From Megascapheus bottae (Eukaryota > Chordata > Mammalia > Rodentia > Geomyidae): a stretch of DNA of 64,000 nt. The stretch spans positions 11,036,001 through 11,100,000 of the forward strand of contig JANJXV010000013.1 in assembly GCA_024803745.1 (NCBI GenBank), in the 5' to 3' direction. A program made the translations under genes and the position numbers. Shown in pieces: positions 35,821-45,400 of the stretch. Position 1 is the stretch's first letter, and every line of letters starts with the position of its first letter. The notes beneath the pieces are model-generated. The model did not search any database. It was not told the DNA's origin and saw nothing but the letters and a program-made list of their open reading frames with translations.

Positions 35821-36002
35821 GAGATTGGCTGGGCTTTTCTTCCATCACACTGCTGATGTCAGATTGTACTACAGTGCTTTCTCCACCGATTCCTCACACA
35901 TTCTCATATCAAACCTTCTGTCTGTTTTGTCCAGGATCAAGTGATTGTTCACAGACACGATGCATTGCATGCACATACACACATGTATGTATTACTGATT
36001 CT

Positions 36003-36825
36003 TAGTAGTATTGAGGGCCTGAACTCAGGACCTTGTTCTTGCTTGGCAGGCCTTCTACTGCTGAGCCATGCCCCCCACCCAGTCTTTCATTGGTTATTTT
36101 TAGGATAGGATTTTGCTTCCAACTGCTTTTAGACTTCTTGTTGTCAGTGATCACACGTGCTTGTCAGTTTCTCTTCCACACATGTTTGTCAGTTTCTCTT
36201 CCGTGATGAGTTTTGAAGACTTCTGTGCCTAGGCTGGCTTGGTGCCACAATCTTCCCAATCTTACCTATCCCAGCCTCCCATGTCACTTGGCATGATGGA
36301 CACGCAGCACTATTCCATGCTATGGGTTGTGGGGGGTGGGAGACAAATCTTGAACTCTTCTACTTAGGCTGACCTCAAACCATGATCCTCCTGTTCCCAG
36401 AATTGCCCATATTTTGTTCTTTGCCCATTATCCTGTTAACTATTTCTTGTCAATCTGCAAAAATCTTTTTTCTATTGTAAATACCATTGTTTAGCATTTT
36501 ATAACTTTTTTTTCCCTCTTTCCCCCTTCCTTCCCTTTCCTTCTTCTCTCAGCTCTTTTGCTTAAGGCTACCATTCTACCACTTGAGCCACAGTAGTGGT
36601 AAATTGGAGATAAGAGTCTCACGGACTTTCTTGTGCCCAGTCTGGCTTTGAACCACGATCCTCAGATCTTAGCCTCCTGAGTAGCTAGGATTACAGGCGT
36701 GAGCCACCAGCACCAGTTAGAGCATTTCTTTCTTTATGGGGGAAGTACTGGAGTTTGAACTTAATTCTTCTTGCTTGCTTAGCTAGCACTCTAGCCCTTG
36801 AACCACTCCTCTAATCCTAACAAAT
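36003..36825 (-). repeat. Cluster of antisense ID and B1-ID SINE copies
   Basis: Successive antisense units: ID-like at 36003-36082 ('ggcctgaactcaggaccttg', 'ctactgctgagccatgcc'); B1-like at about 36190-36310; a fragment at about 36340-36405; a clearer dimer at 36550-36716 ('gagccaccagcacc', 'cctcctgagtagctaggatt'); and ID-like at 36740-36825. Boundaries are approximate. Confidence 0.65.
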
Positions 36826-37159
36826 GGTTTCTCATATCTCATTTGTCTGCTGACTTTTTAGGTACTTTTTGCAGTGTTTTTCAGGTTCTCACATTTCTGT
36901 TAGACCTTCTTGATTTGATTCAGTTTCATTCGGAATGCACCTATAGGTTTTTTTTTCTTGCTTTCTTTTTTTTAACCTTTAATCCTTAAATAATCTAGAA
37001 AATATTGTGGTTGTGAAGTAGGATAATTTATCAAATTTTACTTGCTTAGGGATGAATAGCAATTGTATCAGAATCATTTATTAGATAATTAAAATAGAGA
37101 CCCTGAGTTATATCCCAATTATCACCAAAAGTAGAAAATAATTAAAAAGCTACTGTTAG
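36826..37159. other. AT-rich intergenic, nothing recognised
   Basis: AT-rich with T runs; possibly old LINE-derived but not assignable. Confidence 0.4.
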
Positions 37160-37490
37160 ACCCTGGAATTAGTGACTCATACCTATAATCTTGGCTACTC
37201 AGGAAACTGAGATTTGAAGACTTCAGTTCATAACCAGACCAGGCAGAAAGTCTGTGAGACTCTTATCTCCAAATAGCCAGTAAAATATTGAACTGGAGAT
37301 GTGGCTCCAGTTGTGAGTAAAAAAGCCATGTAAAGGTATAAAGTCCTACCAAGACATGTGAAAGGGTATCAGTGTATGGGAATTAATGCACCATCTAGCT
37401 GGCAAATATCATGTAACCCTTCTATTAATTACAAAAAAAATATATGAAAAAAAAGTATAAAGTCCTGAGTTTGAATTCTGGTCATTTATT
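37160..37490 (+). repeat. B1-ID SINE, sense, split by a short L1 insertion
   Basis: 'ccctggaattagtgactcat', 'tcttatctccaaatagccag', 'gagtttgaattctggtc'. The ID part is interrupted at 37347 by a 107-bp insertion. Confidence 0.7.
37348..37454 (+). mobile_element. 5'-truncated L1 3' end, 107 bp, with 12-bp target-site duplication
   Basis: The duplication gtataaagtcct is at 37336-37347 and 37455-37466. The insert ends 'acccttctattaattac' plus an A-rich tail. The same terminal words (accctt.ta.taattaca) end the 37-bp insertion at 55559, so both are tails of one family, most simply L1. Confidence 0.75.
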
Positions 37491-38430
37491 TGGAATTAAT
37501 TTGGGGAGGTATGCTTATCAATATTACATATTGACATTATTATGTAATTTTCTCCATGACATTTGCTTTTGTCTTTTGTTTCCTGGCTGGAGATCCTTGA
37601 TTTTCTAGATGTGAGATCATGAAATTGCTTCACAGATGTGCGCATCTCCTGACACATACAGGGACACCTGCCTCCAGACTCATCTCCTCTCCAGCCCACA
37701 GCTAGGTTTCAGGGACCTCTTACCATGCTCTATCTACCTCAGACCTGCTTCTCCCATCTCATCCCTTCTGTGTCTCCCACCCTTTGACAGGAGCAGGTGT
37801 CAGGCTCAGAATCCTTACTGCTGTGTTCCATAGAATGAATTTGTTCTGCCCTGACCAGAATTCTCTTCTCCTCCTAGTCCTAAGGTTAAAAGTGGGTGGC
37901 CTATGGGCCATATTTAGCCTTCAGACATGCTTTATTTGGCCCACACAGCACTTTATAAAAAGTTTTGATTTATTTCCAACATTTGAAAGTTGGAAGAGCT
38001 GTTTTATATGTTTCTTAAAACCTTGGAAAATCTGAGAAGCTGGGCCCTCAGCCCAGACAGTGAGAGGCAGGAGCTGTGAAATTGTCTCTCATCTAGATTG
38101 TGAGGGCCATTTGGCCCTTCTTTACCCCGGTACCTGACTTGGGGCCTGACTCACACAGGAGTTCAGGAAAGTTTAGCTTTGCTCCCTTAAGGTCATTAAA
38201 CTTTTAGAGATGTGAGTGAACCCATACAATAAGGGTTTGAAATTTGAGTGTACTGTGGACCTGTTGGAAATCTGGTGACTCCTACGAATAGATCTCGTCT
38301 GAAAAATAAGCTTTTAAAACTTATCTAAAAATATGCAAGACTACAAACCAATTCTACTGAATGTAGTTATTGAAATAGCAAAAGCATGTTGTGATTTCAT
38401 GATACATATTTGTTCAGCTTATGTGTGTTA
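37491..38430. other. Intergenic, nothing recognised
   Basis: Phrases such as 'gtgagaggcaggagctgtg' and the text around 37880-38110 ('gtgggtggcctatgggccat') suggest an old dispersed repeat, but I cannot name it. Confidence 0.35.
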
Positions 38431-38572
38431 GTACCGGGACTTGAACTGTCAGGGCCTTAGGCTCTCACTTGGGTTTTTGCTCAAGGATGGTACTCTACCA
38501 CTTCACTTCCTTCTAGCTTCAATCAGCCTCCTAAGCAGCTAGGATTATAGGAGTGAGCCACCAGCACCCAGC
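38431..38572 (-). repeat. B1-ID SINE, antisense, shortened
   Basis: 'accgggacttgaactgtcag', 'ctcctaagcagctaggatta', 'gtgagccaccagcacccag'. Confidence 0.75.
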
Positions 38573-38642
38573 ATCATAATATATCACATATGACCTGGCA
38601 GCATGCTAGATTTTGAAGCAGTAGTAAAAACGGGTGATAAAT

Positions 38643-38853
38643 GTTGGGTGCAAAGTGGCTCATGCTTGCAATCCTAGCTATTCAGGAGGCTGAGATCTGA
38701 AGGTCATGAAATGCAGGCAGCTTGGGCAGGAAAAGTCTGTGAGACTCTTAGTTCTAATTAACTATCAAAATGCTGAGTGGAGCTGTGGCTAGCCTTGAGC
38801 AAAAAAAGCTCAGGGACAGTTTTCAGGTCCTGGGTTCAAGCACCAGGACTGGC
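38643..38853 (+). repeat. B1-ID dimeric SINE, sense
   Basis: 'gttgggtgcaaagtggctca', 'atcctagctattcaggaggc', 'gggttcaagcaccaggactg', with a short CA tail. Confidence 0.8.
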
Positions 38854-39184
38854 ACACATGCACACACTAATGAATGGCAAGCAATCTGCAGCAACTGTGA
38901 GACAACCTTTAAAGGCCTGTGATTGTTCCTGGTGACACAATGCTAAAATCATGGTCACCACCAACACCACAGGCGTTTACAACCTGCATCCAAGATGGAA
39001 AGAACAATATTTCACTGAGAGACTTTTGATACAAGTAGACTGTGTAGCTTTCTTTGAGCCCAATTCACACATCACAGAACTCTCCTTGGGTCCTGGGACC
39101 TCAGAACACAACCTGCACTTCAGGAGACACAGCAGCTGCCACCAATCAGCAGAAAGGGAGCCACGTCTAGATCCAGTGTTTTGG

Positions 39185-39640
39185 GGGTGTGAATTCGATC
39201 ACTGTTTCTGGAAGGCTCTTTGACAATATTTTCTAAGAATCTTAAAAATGTGCATTGTTTTAGCCCAGCAATTCTGTTTCTAGGAATCTATCCTAAGGAA
39301 ATAAAGATACAGCCAAAAAAAAATGCACAAGAACATTTATCACAGCCAAAGAATACATCCAGCTTTTGTCGAGCTTGAAATTTCTACAATTTAGGGAACC
39401 CCTTATCCCAAGGAATACAGTTACAATTAAAATTTCTAGATCCTTCTCTGGCATTTGACCAGGCCCTGTGGAAACAAGGGGCCTTTCACCAGTTTCACAT
39501 AAACTCACCCTAAATATCTAAATTTAGAAATGGCCTAAAACAGCCAAGAGTTGGGAACTGATGCAATAAGTTTCAGAATATCTACACAGACAAAGCAAAT
39601 CAGACACAACAATGTAAACATAGAATCTGATGTGAAAAAT
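39185..39640 (+). repeat. Old L1M-type LINE fragment, sense
   Basis: 'gcccagcaattctgtttcta' and 'ggaatctatcctaaggaaat' are hallmark phrases of the 3' part of old mammalian L1, with 'acatttatcacagcc' following. Confidence 0.7.
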
Positions 39641-39756
39641 GGGTGCACGACCCCCACTTTGGTCAAATGATCTTTAGTTGAGAGTCATGGAATGCCAAAT
39701 GGGACTTCTGGTGTCAGAATTGTGTGAATCTCTGAAGTGGTGTCAGACACAGTCAG

Positions 39757-39975
39757 GGTACTGGGGCTTGAACTCAGGGCCTCTCATTCTTGGTCTGTTT
39801 TCTCATTCTAGGTTGACCCACTACCACTTGAGCAATGCCTCCACTTCTAGCATTGTATGGTTAATTGGAGAAACGCTCTTGAGGGCTTCGTCACCTGGGC
39901 TAGCTTTGAATCATGATCCTTAGATCCCAATCTCCTTAATAGCTAGGATTATAGGCATGAGCTATCGATGCCTGA
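39757..39975 (-). repeat. B1-ID dimeric SINE, antisense
   Basis: 'actggggcttgaactcaggg', 'gttaattggagaaacgctct', 'gctaggattataggcatgag'. Confidence 0.8.
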
Positions 39976-40029
39976 GAGATACCTGAGAGAGCTCCCAGGT
40001 ATACTTTTCTGGTCTTCATTCTCCATCCT

Positions 40030-40525
40030 CAGCCTCCATCCTCAGCCCTGGCAATCATGGATCTCTTTGCTCCTGCAGTTTTGTCTTTTCTAGACATCCT
40101 GTATAATGAGCAGCATTGGGGCCTGGGTGCTTTTTCTTAATGCAATGACCTTGTGATTTATTTATAGTTTGAACAAAAAAAATCCTTCTCATGAGTGAGC
40201 AACATTTTATTGAGTGGATGTGTCACAGTTCTTCTACCTACTGAAGAATATTTTGGGTTATTTCCAAGTTTGGGCATTGATAAAGCAGCTATGAACATTC
40301 ACACACAGGTTTTGTCTGAACGCAAGTTTTTGCTTCTCTCAGGTAAATATCTAGGGGCAGGATGACGTTTAACTTTCAAAGACTGTCTGGTTGTGTTCCA
40401 AAGTAATTGTTCAGTCTTTGGTCCATCAGCAAGGTATGAGTCCCACTTGCTCCACATTCTAAACCAGCAATTAGGATTATCAGGTTTTACTTTAAACCAT
40501 TTAATGGGGATGAGTAAGAAGACTG
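40030..40525 (-). repeat. Old L1M-type LINE fragment, antisense
   Basis: 'ttttgtcttttctagacatc', 'gggttatttccaagtttggg', 'aaagcagctatgaacattca' and 'gtaaatatctaggggcagga' are the antisense phrases of old L1 ORF2 3' ends. It is not coding. Confidence 0.75.
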
Positions 40526-40528
40526 AAG

Positions 40529-42740
40529 GGTTTTTTTTTGAATAAGGAAAAAAAATAATACTTTACTTCCTTGTCAACACTAAGTTAAAATGTATTTCAA
40601 AACATGTACCCAGTTCACCAATTCCAACCACTACTTTAGTTCAAAGGTTCACCAGTAAAACAGTCAAGCAACAGAAATGTATTTGAAAGATCTTCTAGAA
40701 TGAAGAGTTCCAAGGGTATCAATATCAATAATTTATTAGCTTCTTAGTTTAGTCTCTCAATATTTGACACACTTGTTAGAAAGTTACCATTCCCATTGGT
40801 CTAGAGTGACATTAATGTAAGTTCATAATTTCAAAGTCAACATGGCTTTCACAGTGAAAAATAAAACTTCCTAAATATGGGTTCTAGTACATTAACAACG
40901 GCAGCTGATGGTGGCTGTTTACCAAAGCTAAAAAGAAAGGCCATCTTAGAGAGGCATAAACTATCTATACACCCTTTCAGCATCCTGTCATTTCTCATAT
41001 TTTTCTTGTAATACAGAAGAAAATGATTTCTTCAAATTTGAAAAGTAAGATAAATACATTTGCATCTTCTTTTCAACGAAAAAGGAAGTTCCCCTCTTTA
41101 TCAAATGTGGCCAAGTGATGGCTTTAAATATTATCTGCACTATATGTACATATTTGTCACCCTATTTTAGTGCCTCGGTTTACAATAAACTTAGTAATAA
41201 GATTGCCAGTGCTTTATGAAAAACATTACCCAATAGATCCTAATATAAACAAACCCGCACTGAAACTTTTCTGGTGACACAAAACTATGACCAAGTCCAC
41301 AAATCATGGGACCTTTCATCAATATCATTGGATCCCATGAGTTACTATAAATTACTTCACGGGTGCATAGAGTGCAAACAGAAACTTTTGAGGAGAGGAC
41401 ATTAAATAAATACTACCATGTTTTCCCATCTCCATTAAAGCTGCCTATTGTTAGATGAAAAGATTAACATTCCTAACAGGAAGGGTCAAACTATATTAAG
41501 GATTATTTTCTAAGTAGTAAGAACAATATTCCCAAACAAAGATAAGCAAGAGTTTATGCCAACACAATTTTCCCGCAGTGTAATATAATTGCTGTATAAA
41601 GTATACTCTATAAGCAATTAACGCAAATATAAATTGGCATGAGCCACGGCTAAACCACAGAGTGGGAAAAAACTTGTCAGCGAAGGAAGTCTAGAGGAGA
41701 CAGGTACTAGTTGCTCACACCTGTAATCCTAGCTACCCAAGTGGCTGAGATTTGAGGATCAGGGTTCAAAGTCAGGCTGGGAAGGAAAGTTGGTAAAACT
41801 CTTATCTCCAATTAACCAGCAAGAAGCCAGAAGTAAAGGTGTGGTTCAAGTGGTAGAGCAAAAACCCCACATAAGAGCTCAAGGTCTCGTGTTCAAGACC
41901 TAGTTACACCAATTCTGCATCCCACAATAAGTCTGAGGAAAGGACTAAAGAAAACTGGAAGGGGCAGGTAGGGCAGGTTCTAATGGGAACATCATATACC
42001 TATCTTATCATCATCATAGTACATTTTCCCTATAGCTGCGAAATGATGAATCCTTTCTAAGCATAAGGCTTGCAATATGCTTTCTGTAACAGTACAGCAG
42101 TATTATCTAAATATTACCGATAAACAAAATTTTAAAAACTTTTATATCTTGTTTTGGAAATGTTGACAGTTAAGATGTAACTCCAGAATTTTCTAAGCCA
42201 TCAAACTTGACTCACATAATTTTCCTGGACAATCAGAATACCCAAATGCTTCAACACATACTTCCTAAGGAATAAAAGACATTTTTTTACATATCACAAT
42301 ATAGTTGTCAAGTTCCGGTCATTTAACTTTGATATAGTACTCTTATCTAATCCTAACGCAGAATCCAAATTTTTCTAACTACCCTGACAATGTTCTTCAT
42401 GGCATTTTCCACTTTGAGCCATCATCCAGTCTAAGGTTCATATTTGGTTCCTTCTTTCATTGTCTTTTATGAAATGCAGACTTTTGATGAGTTTGAACCA
42501 ATTACTTTGTAGATAGGTATTTCAGTTTGGAGTGGGGTGATGTTTCCTCTCTTGGACCCTTTCTTTTTGGTAGGAAAAGCATTTTGTAAGAGATGAGAAA
42601 AATCAGTCAGAGTGTTTTTCCAGCCCTTACACTCACCGTGCCAAATACTAAATATTTCTGCTCCTAGCACTAGAGTACGTGGGAAAGTCTCCCTGCCAAT
42701 GAGCAGTTGCCCAGCAGACATCAGTTGTTTTTTTTTTTAT
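40529..42740 (-). other. Unidentified AT-rich block, possible retrocopy on the minus strand
   Basis: About 2.2 kb of AT-rich sequence unlike its surroundings, interrupted only by one SINE (41700-41908). Its left end is a T9 run, which on the minus strand is an A tail lying about 20 bases after a weak AGTAAA signal. The right end begins near an ATG-led frame of 84 codons (42721-42467, minus) that I do not recognise. The reading would be a retroposed transcript that is mostly 3'UTR. I cannot name a parent gene and found no clean target-site duplication, so an old LINE or other origin is possible. Confidence 0.3.
41700..41908 (+). repeat. B1-ID dimeric SINE, sense
   Basis: 'cacctgtaatcctagctacc', 'ttatctccaattaaccagca', 'gttcaagtggtagagcaa'. 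It is inserted in the unidentified AT-rich block. Confidence 0.8.
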
Positions 42741-42829
42741 TCCTAATTCACTTCCATTTTGACACTGTCTGCTTAGAAATAGCATCACACAGGTGAGGAT
42801 CTCACCCCAACACCCTTACTTCAGATGCC

Positions 42830-43430
42830 CTATACTAGGGCTCCCATAACGCTAATTTACTAGATTAATTTCCTAGAGCAGCTCTCAGAGCTCAAAGATA
42901 CCACATTCTAATTGGTTACAAAAGGATATCACCCAGATGCAAAAAGGTAAAGCATGTGAAGGGGCACATGAAGCTTCTCTTTGCTTTCTGGGTGGATCTT
43001 CAGCATGTTTACATGCCTCCAGCATACCATTTTGCAGCTATTTTAGAGATGGTGTCTAGCAGAATTTTCAGTCAAGAATGGCTTTTGATCATAATCCTTC
43101 AGATTTCAACCCCCTGGGTTTTTCTGAAAACCCAGATTATGTAGGTCTGGTGGAGTCTCTCACTGGCTGCTCGTGATAGCTCAACTTTTAGCCTATCTCC
43201 CTCCTCTGGACTCAAAGAAGTTCTAACCCTCTAATCCTGCCTCAGCCTTTCCAGTAACCAGCCTGCATCTGAGGCCCCCAATGGACTGTACTATTAGCAC
43301 CCAAAATATACTTTTATTATTACTCTGAGAAGTTTAGGAGCTCTGTGCTAGGAACTAGGGGAAAGGGACAAATATGTATTTTTTCAAATATGTATTTCTT
43401 ATGTATCTCAGTATTGCACCACAGAGTCTT
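42830..43430 (-). repeat. Old LTR-like repeat remnant
   Basis: 'gagcagctctcagagctcaa', 'aaggatatcacccagatg', 'ttctaaccctctaatcctgc', 'ggagctctgtgctaggaact' and 'aaatatgtatttctta' follow the order of a long non-coding mammalian LTR-type repeat that I remember but cannot name. Orientation is uncertain. No viral reading frame is present. Confidence 0.4.
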
Positions 43431-43760
43431 GTTGTGCCTTTCTCAGGAAACCACAGCACGAGGCACTTCATGCTGACACCTTTATTTTATAGATTAAAAA
43501 ACAAATAACAGAGAATAAAACTCTTCATTGATATCTCAACATCCCCTCCTCCACAAAGCCACGAAAGCCACTCAAGGTGCCACCATGGAGTTTGAAGAGA
43601 TTGCTCTGGAATGGACCTAGAAGAGAATGCTGTCAGAAAAAAATACAAGTTTTTTCATGATTCTACTTCACTGAGTCGAGCTTCTAATATATATGGATGG
43701 AGAGAGTGAAGTAAGGCTATTCACTAAAAAAATAAGAGCAGGATTTCAAGTGATTCATTT
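43431..43760. other. Intergenic, nothing recognised
   Basis: AT-rich sequence, no nameable feature. Confidence 0.35.
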
Positions 43761-43868
43761 CTGTGCCAGTCTTGGGGTTGAACTCAGAGCCTGGATGCCA
43801 TCCCTCAGTGTTTGTGCTCAAGACTAGTGTTCTATCACTCAAGCCACATCTCCAATTCTGGCTTTTTT
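43761..43868 (-). repeat. ID half of a SINE, antisense
   Basis: 'gtgccagtcttggggttgaa' and 'ctcaagccacatctccaatt'; only the ID side is present. Confidence 0.7.
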
Positions 43869-44350
43869 CATATTTTTATTGTAATTAATAGTAGGGTTAC
43901 ATTATATTCACCAGATAGAAGGTGCATTACTTCACAAACATTGATACCCTTTTTCATGTCTTGGTCCCCATTTCCCTCTTCTCACCCCTGCCCTCATCTC
44001 GTTTTCCCGCCTTCCCTATCCTATTTCAAATAACCAAATAGGCATATATACAATATATCAGACACCGAGGTAAAATACTGTAACAATATGAGATAGCCAA
44101 GGGACAGCAAAAGAGATGAGAGATGACATAGTACATTAAGGACAACAATCATTCATTATATGGCTTTTGTTTCAATATCCTGGAGGTCCTTTCATTTAGC
44201 ATCATACTATATGGCCTTATGTCTCTAGGTTTTGCTGTATTGTAAACCTCTGCTAGTAGAGCCCAAGGTTTCTACTGATTATGACAAATGAGGGAAACCA
44301 TTGAGCCTATTTTCCTTTGAGTCTGGCTTACTTCACTTAATATGATTTTT
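43869..44350 (-). repeat. LINE-derived sequence, antisense, tentative
   Basis: 'gtctggcttacttcacttaa' + 'tatgatttttgg' at its right end and 'catgtcttggtccccattt' inside are antisense L1-like phrases. The middle is less certain. Confidence 0.45.
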
Positions 44351-44497
44351 GGCTTTTTTTTTTTAGTGCTTGATTGTAGATAAGAGTTTCATGGAGGAGT
44401 TTCTTGCCTAAGCTGGCTTTGAACCACAATTCTCAGATCTTAGCCTCCTGAGTAGCTAGAATCACAGGCATGAGCCACTAGTGCCAGGCTTTCAAAT
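44351..44497 (-). repeat. B1-half SINE, antisense
   Basis: 'tgattgtagataagagtttc', 'gatcttagcctcctgagtag' and 'atgagccactagtgccaggc' mark the B1 side of the dimer. Confidence 0.8.
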
Positions 44498-44639
44498 GAT
44501 TTTTTTCTTTTACTTATTGTTACAATGGACTCCACCTGCACACCCTGTTCTCACCCCACTTTGAACAAGACCTTGGCGTTGGTACTACAGGATATTGAGC
44601 TCTCAGTCAAAAAGTAAAGAACATTATGAAGTCGGGTGT

Positions 44640-44670
44640 CGATGGCTCACGCCTGTAATCCTAGCTATAT
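44640..44670 (+). repeat. SINE 5' stub
   Basis: 'cgatggctcacgcctgtaat' + 'cctagcta', then abruptly different sequence; a 3'-truncated or recombined SINE start. Confidence 0.6.
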
Positions 44671-44849
44671 ATAATAACTGGCACAGAAAGCCATGAGTAG
44701 AACTGGTCTAGGAGCAAAGAAGACCTGATAGTAAGCGGGGAGCCTGGAGGAGGACCACTGCTCAACAACACTCTATGCTTCCCTTGTTTACTGGGTCTCC
44801 CCATGTATTTTATTCAGTAGCGATAGGTCCTAACCATCACCACCACCAT

Positions 44850-44945
44850 GCGGGCATACACGTGCACACACACATGCACGCACGCATGCATGCAATATGC
44901 ATGCAGTGTGCCTGCGCACGTGCACACACACACGTGCACACAGAC
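44850..44945. repeat. Alternating CA/CG/TG tract
   Basis: Words gcgggcatacacgtgcac, acgcacgcatgcatgc, gcgcacgtgcacac. Almost strictly alternating purine-pyrimidine, Z-DNA prone. Confidence 0.75.
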
Positions 44946-45400
44946 AGCATCTCTGACCTTGAGTAACTTCCAGCTGGATTAGCTGCTTGTTTGTTTGCTT
45001 GATTTTTTTTTTCTTGTTTGTTTATTGTGCCCTGAGGCTTAAATTCTGGGCCCAGGTGTTGTTCCCTGAAAATGTAAGTCTTAGAATTTGAGGGCAAAGA
45101 TTTTGTCACAAATCTACCCCTTATCTTAGATTATTTTTTTACATATCCATATTTTACTTTCTCAACCTATTAAAAAGTTATAAAAATATCATTTTTATTA
45201 TTTTACCCATACTCTTGAAATCCTTTCCCTATATGTCCTAAAGCTTCAAAATAGAGTTGCTTATACTAAATGATTAGGGACAGCCTAAACTTTTACACAA
45301 TAATGAGAGGATAAACAGAGGAACTACCCAGTTCGTTCAAGGGTGTGTCTCATATATGTTGTATCCCTGGTACCACGTACCATGCCCTGCTCCCCGCGAG
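44946..45400. other. Intergenic, nothing firm
   Basis: T-rich; a short antisense ID-like phrase near 45035-45060 ('cctgaggcttaaattctggg'). Confidence 0.35.

Noticed and set aside
38951..39223. 90-codon + strand frame
   Set aside because: Not related to any protein I recognise and runs into an L1 fragment at its end. Likely chance.
44850..44945. Possible CRISPR-like or tandem-repeat array
   Set aside because: Only alternating dinucleotides; no repeat-spacer structure, and the DNA is mammalian.
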